A stretch of 6,529 bases of DNA, taken from the NCBI GenBank assembly GCA_016781775.1, contig JADDPR010000553.1, forward strand, positions 1 to 6,529, in the 5' to 3' direction. Source of the stretch: Rubrobacter sp. (GTDB lineage Bacteria; Actinomycetota; Rubrobacteria; Rubrobacterales; Rubrobacteraceae). Shown here in pieces: positions 1 through 5,421 of this stretch (positions within the stretch are counted from its first letter, which is position 1; each line of letters begins with the position of its first letter). A program made the translations under genes and the position numbers. The notes under the pieces are model-generated. The model did not search any database and was not told the DNA's origin. It saw only the letters and a program-made list of their open reading frames with translations.

Positions 1-147
1 ATCGCGGCTCGTGGGCTCTTCCGCCGCCTTGCGCGTCTGCAGCTCGCGCCTGATTAGCGCGGGGTCACCCTGCTGCTGAAACGTCCGGCCCTCGTTGGCT
101 TTGGGGAGATCGAGCGAGCGGGCCGACCGAGCCGGGGGGGGAGAACT
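1..147 (-). pseudogene. Out-of-frame continuation of the 65-679 gene, partial at the left edge
   Basis: Shifting one base on the minus strand in this region gives RSLDLPKANEG, then RRELQTRKAAEEPTS, open to the window edge. These align with GSLGLKDGKKS and KKELEARRAAAAGTT (residues 191-201 and 214-228) of the protein at 3745-5154, the same linker order that there leads into the M23 domain. The annotated stop at 65-67 is therefore caused by an indel upstream. Removing one base either from the run of eight G (134-141, plus strand) or from GGG (120-122) rejoins the frames. Conserved SVG just before the switch slightly favours the second place. I cannot tell a real mutation from a homopolymer error. 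Confidence 0.7.
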
Positions 148-679
148 CCAGCCCTGCGAGCAACTTCCTGCCCTCCGCGTCCAACTTTTCCTTGTAGAGG
201 TTGACCTGCTGGTACACCCGGTCCTGAACCGGCACGTAGACCTCGATGGACGGGGTGCTGCCCGGGATCGGGCCTACCGCCACGCCCTTGTACCTCTTCT
301 TGCCGACCGTCACGCTCTGGCGCTTGGCCGGCACGTCGGAGAGCTCGTCGAGCCTGGCCTGGACGGTGGACTTTACCTGACTTGGCTTCATGTCGTACGC
401 AAGCGCCACGCGCACCACCGGCGTCCCGCCGTGCTCCGTCGTTTCCTTCTCATCGGGCTGCCACAGGGTGTAGCCGTAGGTACCGTCGATGGTGTAGCGC
501 TCGCGCTCGAGCCTGAGATCGGCGAGGTGCGAGATCGAGGCTCCGATCTCGTCGCCCAACGTCTTCTTGATCTGCTTTGCGCCCTGGTCGCGCTTCGTCT
601 GCACGCCCGCGCCAGGCACCTCTGCACCGATGACGACCGCCATACAAACCGCTAACAAAAGCAATGCCTTGGTGCGCAA
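65..679 (-). CDS. Secreted protein with PsbP-like N-terminal domain; paralogue of the 3745-5154 gene, truncated by frameshift
   Basis: The frame starts with TTG (677-679), preceded by a strong Shine-Dalgarno GGAGGGGG (684-691 on the plus strand), and gives 204 residues. Residues 1-19 form a signal peptide (MRTK, then a hydrophobic core), so the product is exported. Residues 42-179 match residues 47-183 of the protein at 3745-5154, including DGTYGYTLW (65-73), HGGTP (83-87) and VAVGPIPGSTPS (133-144). The pattern of an SHPA.W-like start and an aromatic-rich strand, ending in LLxxLxF, recalls PsbP/DcrB-type folds, but I do not recognise a named family. After SVG (184-186) similarity stops, and the last 18 residues look like out-of-frame sequence; a shifted frame resumes the match to the paralogue. 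The intact gene was therefore probably longer, with an M23-type C-terminus beyond the left edge. It is transcribed away from the 1420 operon. The ORF is sure, the function is not. Confidence 0.75.
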   Translation of the reverse strand: MRTKALLLLAVCMAVVIGAEVPGAGVQTKRDQGAKQIKKTLGDEIGASISHLADLRLERERYTIDGTYGYTLWQPDEKETTEHGGTPVVRVALAYDMKPSQVKSTVQARLDELSDVPAKRQSVTVGKKRYKGVAVGPIPGSTPSIEVYVPVQDRVYQQVNLYKEKLDAEGRKLLAGLEFSPPGSVGPLARSPQSQRGPDVSAAG

Positions 680-707
680 ATTTCCCCCTCCGGAAAGTTG
701 AGCTATC

Positions 708-737
708 TTTGTAATTGTTTATCGGTCAGGAGCCCAA
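708..737 (-). promoter_or_regulatory. Candidate promoter of the 65-679 gene
   Basis: On the minus strand TTGGGC (732-737) and TACAAA (708-713) are separated by 18 bases and lie about 30-60 bases before the TTG start. Each matches the sigma-70 consensus at only four of six positions or so, and the area is AT-rich, so this is a plausible but weak call. Confidence 0.25.
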
Positions 738-812
738 AAAACTTGACTCGCTCCTGCCTCGCCGCAGAACCTGATGGACGATTACGAATTCGAGGAAACG
801 TCCCCGCCCCCG

Positions 813-830
813 AGGGGCGTCCACGCCCCT
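813..830. repeat. Perfect inverted repeat AGGGGCGT-CC-ACGCCCCT
   Basis: Eight complementary bases on each side (813-820 and 823-830) flank a 2-base spacer; as RNA it would fold as a 7-bp stem with a 4-base loop. No T-run follows on either strand, so it is not a standard terminator. As DNA it has the dyad symmetry of a repressor site, about 130 bases upstream of the left gene. Confidence 0.5.
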
Positions 831-1090
831 ATGCCCAAAAACCTGTTACTCGATACCTCCGGCACGCAACGGCCCCCTCTCCGTGGTACGCCATGTTATG
901 AAAGCGTTGTTGCATGAACAGTTTACCAAAGACGTTCCCGCTCTGGAAGTGTTCGTTAACCCAATACGTAGCGCCTGTGCTCTCCTAAACATCAAGATCC
1001 AGCGTATACCGACCACTTTCGCGGCCCCGCTCTAGCCGTGCCGCTTCCCGGCCCCGTACCCACCGAGCCCCGCGCGGTGCTTCCGGCTCG

Positions 1091-1111
1091 GAGCGGTCCC
1101 CTCGACCGCTC
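1091..1111. repeat. Perfect inverted repeat GAGCGGTC-ccctc-GACCGCTC
   Basis: Two 8-base arms (1091-1098, 1104-1111) with a 5-base loop form a stable GC-rich hairpin. It overlaps a second possible stem, CCGAGCC (1063-1069) with GGCTCGG (1085-1091), so two alternative folds compete. No T-tract follows. Function unknown. Confidence 0.5.
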
Positions 1112-1267
1112 GCGTGGACGACACGGATAACACGGCGGGCTGCATCCGCACGTAAGCCGGGCGCTGCTCCCATCGTATTCGACAGCGTTCTGGTGCCGCA
1201 TTTGGTGCTGGCAAATTCATTCTCAAGGTAGGACACATATTTCGCAGCATAAAAACAAAATGTTGTT

Positions 1268-1384
1268 GTCGTACGGAGAGATCCGGGTCGAGCACGAGGG
1301 GTGATTCTGCTCGTGCGGAGGGGCGAGACGGCCTCCCGACCCGAGAAGGGAGGCAGGAGGGCATCTCTGGGAGAGAGGCACGAC
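1268..1384 (+). promoter_or_regulatory. Structured 5' leader, possible cis-regulatory RNA
   Basis: Complementary segments nest inside one another: GTCGT (1268-1272) with ACGAC (1380-1384); AGAGAT (1277-1282) with ATCTCT (1363-1368); CGGGTCG (1284-1290) with CGACCCG (1337-1343); GCACGAG (1292-1298) with CTCGTGC (1310-1316); and GGAGG (1317-1321) with CCTCC (1332-1336). An alternative stem, GCCTCCC (1331-1337) with GGGAGGC (1348-1354), would exclude the third and fifth, as in a two-state switch. It ends 35 bases before the GTG start of the secreted metzincin-like gene. The loop GGGGTGATTC (1298-1307) resembles part of the c-di-AMP (ydaO) riboswitch core, but the conserved 3' AGCTAAC element is absent, so I do not assign it to that class. 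Confidence 0.4.
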
Positions 1385-1419
1385 CGCATCGATCGTGAAC
1401 GAGGAGAGGGAGCAAGAGA

Positions 1420-1845
1420 GTGAACGGCGTGATTAATCATAGGGCACTGCAGGTGCTGGCGGCTCTGGCTATATGCGCGGGGTTTATGGTCGGCGTACAA
1501 ACCGAGGCGAAGGCCGACTATCAGTTCGGTAGCACCGCGTCCACGGGGAAGCAGCACGGTGGTCCGGACTCGAACCGGTACGTACCGGAGTACAACGGCC
1601 TCGTTGGCACCTGCTACGACGCGCAGGTCGGTCGCGACAGCTACTACTACGACTACCGGGCCTACTACGGGCCTCTAGTCCACTACATCTACTACGACAC
1701 CTGCGAGATGGGTCGTCTCGGCGCCACCTCCGCCGGTTGGTCCAGGGTGTACGCGCACGAGCGCGCCCACTCGAGGGGGTTCGCGCACTACGAAGGGGCG
1801 CCCTACTACAACGCGTCCTACTACCCCAAGGTCAACCTCTACTAA
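1420..1845 (+). CDS. Small secreted tyrosine-rich protein with metzincin-type HExxHxxGxxH motif
   Basis: GTG start at 1420 with GGGAG (1408-1412) seven bases upstream; 141 residues. Residues 1-32 form a signal peptide ending EAKA, leaving about 109 exported residues. Near the C-terminus lies HERAHSRGFAH (113-123), an exact fit to HExxHxxGxxH: H113, H117 and H123 would bind zinc and E114 would be the general base, as in metzincins such as matrixins. Only 18 residues follow, with no downstream Met-turn, and the domain is much smaller than usual; even snapalysin-type proteases are longer after the motif. About 20 of 109 mature residues are Tyr, in clusters such as SYYYDYRAYYG. C65 and C95 could form a disulfide. 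It is the first gene of a probable operon, 62 bases before the Excalibur genes, without a terminator between. Protease activity is inferred from the motif only; a structural zinc or metal-binding role is possible. Confidence 0.85.
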   Translation: MNGVINHRALQVLAALAICAGFMVGVQTEAKADYQFGSTASTGKQHGGPDSNRYVPEYNGLVGTCYDAQVGRDSYYYDYRAYYGPLVHYIYYDTCEMGRLGATSAGWSRVYAHERAHSRGFAHYEGAPYYNASYYPKVNLY

Positions 1846-1896
1846 GCAGTGCAAGGGTTATCCGGACCGAACGACGGGGTGCGACGAACGTGCCCG

Positions 1897-1903
1897 AAGG
1901 AGG
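1897..1903 (+). promoter_or_regulatory. Ribosome binding site fixing the start at 1908
   Basis: AAGGAGG lies 4 bases before ATG 1908. The same frame is open back to 1737, but that longer reading overlaps the upstream gene and encodes Arg-rich shadow sequence with no signal peptide, so ATG 1908 is the true start. Confidence 0.85.
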
Positions 1904-1907
1904 ATTT

Positions 1908-2630
1908 ATGAAAAAGCTACTGCTTATGTTTGCGCTCGGCGCGATGGCCGTCCTGACGCTCGCTCCGGCGGCCCTCGCCCAGCAAGCAAGCTCCGAAGAA
2001 GACGTGTTCGACTGTGCCGACTTCGCGACGCAAACCGGGGCGCAGGCGCTGCTGGCGCCGGAGGATCCCGCGAAGCTCGACAGGGACGGTGACGGTAAGG
2101 CGTGCGAGACCGGGCCGGAGGGCAAGGCAGAGGACGGGACCAAGCTGGCCGCCAAGACTGGCGGGGACCTGGACTGCATAGACTTCCCATCCCAGAAAGC
2201 CGCCCAGGCCAAGCTGAAGGCCAAACCATCCGATGCGGATGGGCTGGACATGGACAACGACGGTGTGGCCTGCCAGATCGTACCCGTCCCTTACGAGGAC
2301 GGCGCCAGCGACCGGGCGCCCGTCGCCGCGGCGAAGTCCACCGCCAAGCTCGACTGCTCCGACTTCGAATACCAGCAGGAGGCCCAGATGATCCTGCTGC
2401 GCGATGGGAGCGACCCGAACGGGCTGGACGACGACAAGGACGGCTTGGCTTGCGAGAAGGAACTGCCGGGTTTTGCCGCCAACGAAGAAACGATCGAGGT
2501 GGAGCAGGTATCGGCCCCGTCGAGCGGCGGTCTCGACCCGTGGCTCCTCCTCGTCGTCGCGGGCGGAATCGCGGGCCCCGGCGCACTGGGGTTCGCCGCG
2601 TGGCGGCGCCACCGGTCTTCCGAGGGCTGA
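1908..2630 (+). CDS. Secreted membrane-anchored protein with three Excalibur calcium-binding domains
   Basis: 240 residues. The signal peptide (1-24) ends APAALA before QQ. Three Excalibur domains follow at about residues 35-67, 89-123 and 149-183. Each begins DCxDF with a following Gln-Ala-rich helix and ends in the calcium loop DxDxDGxxC: D58/D60/D62 with C66, D114/D116/D118 with C122, D174/D176/D178 with C182. The two Cys of each module (for example C36 and C66) are placed for a disulfide. A hydrophobic span (about 211-231) and the tail RRHR anchor it in the membrane; there is no LPXTG motif, unlike its neighbour. Excalibur domains are known from extracellular bacterial proteins and are thought to bind Ca2+; no enzyme domain is present, so a structural, calcium-sensing or calcium-buffering surface role is inferred. 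It lies 62 bases after the metzincin-like gene and 80 bases before its paralogue, with no terminator on either side. Confidence 0.92.
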   Translation: MKKLLLMFALGAMAVLTLAPAALAQQASSEEDVFDCADFATQTGAQALLAPEDPAKLDRDGDGKACETGPEGKAEDGTKLAAKTGGDLDCIDFPSQKAAQAKLKAKPSDADGLDMDNDGVACQIVPVPYEDGASDRAPVAAAKSTAKLDCSDFEYQQEAQMILLRDGSDPNGLDDDKDGLACEKELPGFAANEETIEVEQVSAPSSGGLDPWLLLVVAGGIAGPGALGFAAWRRHRSSEG

Positions 2631-2710
2631 TCCCCAACCACAAGCAGGCCACGCGCCGCTCCCTACAAGCATTGGTCGGGGCGGCCAGAAACCAAAGAAA
2701 AGGGAGAACC

Positions 2711-3526
2711 ATGAGACGACTGACGATCCTTCTCGCGCTCTGCACGACGGCCATACTGGCGCTCTCGCCGGCCGCCCTGGCCCAGCAAGGGGCGGACCTG
2801 GACTGCTCGCAGCTCGGAGCCCCGGGCGCGAGCCCCGAAGAAGTGCAAGCACAGGCGCAGGCGACCCTCGACGCCGACCCCAGCGATCCGAACGGGCTCG
2901 ACTCCGACGGCGACGGCGTCGCGTGCGAGTTCGAAGCGAGCTCGACCGGCGAGGTCTCCTTTGAGGACGGGACGGGCTTCGTCTCGGACGTCGCCGCGCC
3001 GGCGCCACAGAGTGGAGACCTGAACTGCGTAGACTTCACCTCTCAGGAAGAGGCGCAGGCGGCCCTCGACGCCGACGTAAACGACCCGAACGATCTGGAC
3101 GCCGACGGCGACGGCATCGCCTGCAACGAGCTGTTCACGGAGGACCCGCCGCTCACGGCGGAGGAGCCGCAGGCACAGTACCAGGCACCAGAGTCCCCCA
3201 GCGTCGAAGTGGCCCCCGTTACCCCGCCGCCGGGCGCCGACAGCCCCGTCTTCCAGCCGACAGAGCCGGACGTGGCCGAGATCGCGCGCCCGGTCTCTCC
3301 GGCGCCGGGAACGGATGTGGCCGAGACCGTGGCCCCGATCTCCCCCTCGCCGGAAGTGGCCGCGGATGACACCTCGGCCCCGGTCTCCCCGGCACCGCGG
3401 CCGTCTTCTACGCAAAAGGAGTTGCCGGCCACCGGCGGGGCTCTCCTGGTGCCGGCGTTGGCGGCCGGTGCGCTTCTGCTGGGCATCGGTGGCCTGGCGA
3501 CCGCCGCTCGAAGGAGCCAAACGTAA
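2711..3526 (+). CDS. Sortase-anchored (LPATG) surface protein with two Excalibur calcium-binding domains
   Basis: ATG start with AGGGAG (2701-2706) just upstream; 271 residues. The signal peptide (1-24, ending SPAALA before QQ) is very close to that of the preceding protein, which points to a gene duplication. Excalibur domain 1 spans about 31-73 (calcium loop D64/D66/D68, C72) and is longer than usual, starting DCSQL rather than DCxDF. Domain 2 spans 105-139 (D130/D132/D134, C138). Residues 140-236 are an acidic, proline-rich stalk with a 15-residue repeat. The C-terminus is a full cell-wall sorting signal: LPATG (238-242), hydrophobic stretch (244-266) and RRSQT. A sortase, not in this window, would link it covalently to peptidoglycan, with the stalk spanning the wall. 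It is the last gene of the probable three-gene operon; a hairpin follows at 3547. Partner or function beyond Ca2+ binding is unknown. Confidence 0.93.
   Translation: MRRLTILLALCTTAILALSPAALAQQGADLDCSQLGAPGASPEEVQAQAQATLDADPSDPNGLDSDGDGVACEFEASSTGEVSFEDGTGFVSDVAAPAPQSGDLNCVDFTSQEEAQAALDADVNDPNDLDADGDGIACNELFTEDPPLTAEEPQAQYQAPESPSVEVAPVTPPPGADSPVFQPTEPDVAEIARPVSPAPGTDVAETVAPISPSPEVAADDTSAPVSPAPRPSSTQKELPATGGALLVPALAAGALLLGIGGLATAARRSQT
3290..3406 (+). repeat. 15-residue Pro-rich repeats in the wall-spanning stalk
   Basis: PVSPAPGTD, PISPSPEVA and PVSPAPRPS begin at residues 194, 209 and 224 of the LPATG protein, exactly 15 residues (45 bases) apart; a looser copy, PVTPPPGAD, begins at 169. Such Pro-rich, acidic stalks are typical of sortase substrates and are prone to copy-number change. 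Confidence 0.75.
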
Positions 3527-3546
3527 GCTAGAAACCCCGCGTCATT

Positions 3547-3581
3547 GGACGGGGGCCAGGTTATCTTCCGGGCTCCCGTCC
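3547..3581 (+). terminator. Terminator-like hairpin after the Excalibur operon
   Basis: GGACGGGGGCC (3547-3557) pairs with GGCTCCCGTCC (3571-3581), giving 11 base pairs with one G-U, around a 13-base loop, 21 bases after the stop of the LPATG gene. Only a short TT follows, so it lacks the classical T-run; actinobacterial terminators often do. Confidence 0.6.
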
Positions 3582-3730
3582 TTCCGTAGGTTCCCTATGC
3601 AGGTCTCGACGCCCGACTCATGGGATCGGTCGCGTCTCGACCACGCATCTCAACTCCCGTGCACGACGGCGGCGGTTGTGGAGGTCCGCGGCGTGACGAC
3701 GAAATTCGAGGATAAGCAAGGAAGCTTGAG

Positions 3731-3736
3731 AAGGAG
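3731..3736 (+). promoter_or_regulatory. Ribosome binding site deciding the GTG start at 3745
   Basis: AAGGAG lies 8 bases before GTG 3745. The alternative in-frame ATG at 3772 would give a neater signal peptide but has no comparable site upstream. The ATG at 3739 is out of frame and stops after seven codons. Confidence 0.65.
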
Positions 3737-3744
3737 AATGGCTG

Positions 3745-5154
3745 GTGGATGTACAAGGTAGGGCCCGGACGATGGGCAGGTCTACGTGCGCGATGCTCGC
3801 CGCTACGGCGGTGGCTCTGGTGATGATCGGGGCCACCTCCCAGGAGGCGGCCGGAGAGACCGGGGCGTCAAAGCGCACCGGGGACGACGCGGTCGGGGCT
3901 TCGGTCTCGCACCCCGCCGGATGGTACGTCGAGCACGAGCGCTACACCTACGACGGCACCTACGGCTACACCCTGTGGCGGCCGGAGGCCGAGGCGACGG
4001 AGGACCACGGCGGTACGCCCGCCGCTCGCATCGCCCGGGCCTACGACGTCGAGCCCGGGGGGATCGACGAGAGGGTGCGGGAGAGGATCGCCACCCACCC
4101 TGGCTTGAAGCTGGAGCGCCGGGAGGTCTCGGTCGGCGAGCAGGGGCTCGAGGGCGTGGCGGTCGGCCCGATCCCGGGCAGTACGCCCTCCGTCGAGGTC
4201 TACACGGAGGATGAGGGCTCCGTTTATCAGGTCAACCTGTACGGCGAGACCCTGGACGCCGAGGACGAGAGGCTGCTCTCCAGCTTGAAGTTCGAGAAGC
4301 CCTCGAAGTCGGTCGGCTCGCTCGGGCTCAAGGACGGTAAAAAGTCCGAGTCTCACTACGGCAAGGGCAACGCCCGGCCCTCGAAGAAAGAGCTCGAGGC
4401 GCGACGTGCCGCCGCGGCGGGGACGACGGCAGAGGCCACGGTGGACTCGCCGGTCCAGACGGCCGCTGCCCTCTCGGCGTCCTCGGTGCCGGTGTACGGC
4501 GAGTATCAGATCGAGGAGGGCTGTTGGAGGTCGGCGAGCACCTTCTTCTACCAGACCCAGCACGGCTCCGGGGCAAACAGGAGCGCCAACGGCATCGCCA
4601 CCGGCTACTCCATCATCGGCAGGCCCAACTTCTGGGGCCAGTACACGCACGGCTCCATCGGCATGGGCCGCTGCGCCTCGACCTACTACACAAACGACAA
4701 GTTCGCCATCGATTATCCCCTCGACCGCGGCGACGTGGTGTACTCGCCCTTCTCCGGCGGGACCGTCGTGTTCGCGGGGCGCAACACCTCCCACGCCAAC
4801 TACGGGCTGTTCGTGGTGATCAAGGCCAGCAACGGCAAGTACGTGAGCTTGTCCGCTCACCTCAACGGCCTCGCCGCGGGCATCCGTCCGGGCGCCACGG
4901 TCAACGCGGACACCGTGATCGGCTACGCCGGGGACACGGGCGCGAGCATCCCCGTCGGAGAGGTACACCTGCACCAGGCCTTCTACCGCTACCCGAACCT
5001 CAACGCCGACGGCTCGCCCTACGGCGGCCGGGGGCTACAGGCGATCTACCACCACTACGTCGGCGACGCCGCAGGCACCGGCCCCGGCGTCTACCAGTTC
5101 GGCTGGTCGCACACCACGACGCAGCTGACCCAGGGAGACCGAATCAGCAACTAG
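3745..5154 (+). CDS. Secreted protein: PsbP-like N-terminal domain plus M23 (LytM-like) peptidase domain with one zinc ligand substituted
   Basis: GTG start, 469 residues. The N-terminal signal peptide has its hydrophobic core at about 15-31. Residues 47-195 are the domain shared with the minus-strand gene at 65-679 (SHPAGW, DGTYGYTLW, VAVGPIPGSTPS, ending LLSSLKF). A charged linker (196-245) follows, then an unassigned segment with C260 and C310, then an M23 domain (about 315-420). M23 enzymes are zinc endopeptidases that cut peptidoglycan peptide bridges. Here the ligand Asp (D323), the active-site His in SAHL (H372) and the HxH pair (H408, H410) are present, but the first ligand of HxxxD is Lys (K319-F-A-I-D323). 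Activity is therefore doubtful; a non-catalytic wall-binding or activator role, as known for degenerate LytM proteins such as EnvC, is an alternative. The 218-base upstream gap with a hairpin suggests its own promoter. A long hairpin ends the transcript. Confidence 0.9.
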   Translation: MDVQGRARTMGRSTCAMLAATAVALVMIGATSQEAAGETGASKRTGDDAVGASVSHPAGWYVEHERYTYDGTYGYTLWRPEAEATEDHGGTPAARIARAYDVEPGGIDERVRERIATHPGLKLERREVSVGEQGLEGVAVGPIPGSTPSVEVYTEDEGSVYQVNLYGETLDAEDERLLSSLKFEKPSKSVGSLGLKDGKKSESHYGKGNARPSKKELEARRAAAAGTTAEATVDSPVQTAAALSASSVPVYGEYQIEEGCWRSASTFFYQTQHGSGANRSANGIATGYSIIGRPNFWGQYTHGSIGMGRCASTYYTNDKFAIDYPLDRGDVVYSPFSGGTVVFAGRNTSHANYGLFVVIKASNGKYVSLSAHLNGLAAGIRPGATVNADTVIGYAGDTGASIPVGEVHLHQAFYRYPNLNADGSPYGGRGLQAIYHHYVGDAAGTGPGVYQFGWSHTTTQLTQGDRISN

Positions 5155-5161
5155 GCAGCAG

Positions 5162-5215
5162 GAGGAAGAGGCCGCGGGAGGGGTAGTTTCGCACCCTTCC
5201 CGCGGCCTCTTCCTC
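5162..5215. terminator. Long hairpin between convergent genes, probable bidirectional terminator
   Basis: Eighteen perfectly paired bases (5162-5179 with 5198-5215) extend through a G-U, three G-C pairs and one T-A to about 23 base pairs around an 8-base loop (5185-5192). It starts 8 bases after the TAG of the M23-type gene and faces the minus-strand transglutaminase gene ending at 5422. The T-tract is missing on both strands, but stem strength and convergent placement support terminator function in both directions. Confidence 0.8.
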
Positions 5216-5398
5216 GACAAGCAATCATGGCCCGAAGCGAAGTAGTCCTCGGCTCCGGACTTACGTACCTACCCCGCGGTTGGGAAGGTTTCGCTCGCCT
5301 TGCGTCGCCTGCGGTGCGTGCCCCCGGATGGAGCTACGGGGTGCCGCACGTAGCCCGGTTACGTGGATGCGTGAGACCGGACGAGTGGTGCTGGCGCC

Positions 5399-5421
5399 CG
5401 CCGCATGGTCCGCGTGCGGCG
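5399..5421 (-). terminator. Hairpin directly after the transglutaminase stop codon
   Basis: CGCCGCA (5399-5405) and TGCGGCG (5415-5421) form a 7-bp stem with a 9-base loop, immediately after the TGA (5422-5424) of the minus-strand gene. No T-run follows. The 5216-5398 stretch between here and the long hairpin shows no supported gene. Confidence 0.4.

Larger units (their letters stand above)
680..1419. other. Divergent intergenic region with inverted repeats, no supported gene
   Basis: These 740 bases separate the minus-strand gene ending its 5' side at 679 from the plus-strand operon starting at 1420. No reading frame has a convincing start, ribosome site and protein-like composition. Visible structure: a perfect 8-bp inverted repeat AGGGGCGT/ACGCCCCT (813-830); CCGAGCC/GGCTCGG (1063-1069 and 1085-1091); GAGCGGTC/GACCGCTC with a 5-base loop (1091-1111); and a larger foldable block at 1268-1384. 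The stretch 1200-1262 is distinctly AT-rich against its surroundings and is the likeliest place for the operon promoter, although no good -35/-10 pair with 16-18 bp spacing is evident. Confidence 0.6.

Noticed and set aside
698..901. 67-residue plus-strand reading frame after the left gene's promoter area
   Set aside because: No ribosome site, no domain, and it covers the likely promoter of the opposite gene.
898..1035. 45-residue plus-strand reading frame starting ATG in the intergenic region
   Set aside because: Composition is not absurd, but there is no ribosome site, signal peptide or recognisable motif; too short to support.
1292..1354. c-di-AMP (ydaO) riboswitch
   Set aside because: Only GGGGTGATTC resembles the core; the conserved 3' segment with AGCTAAC is not found, so the named class is not claimed.
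985..1557. 190-residue minus-strand reading frame over the leader and the 1420 gene
   Set aside because: It has Arg/Ser/Pro-rich composition, no domain, and overlaps the well-supported gene starting at 1420; it is best read as a GC-driven shadow.
1737..1907. Upstream extension of the first Excalibur gene
   Set aside because: The extra 57 residues are the shadow of the metzincin-like gene; ATG 1908 has a near-ideal AAGGAGG and begins a clean signal peptide.
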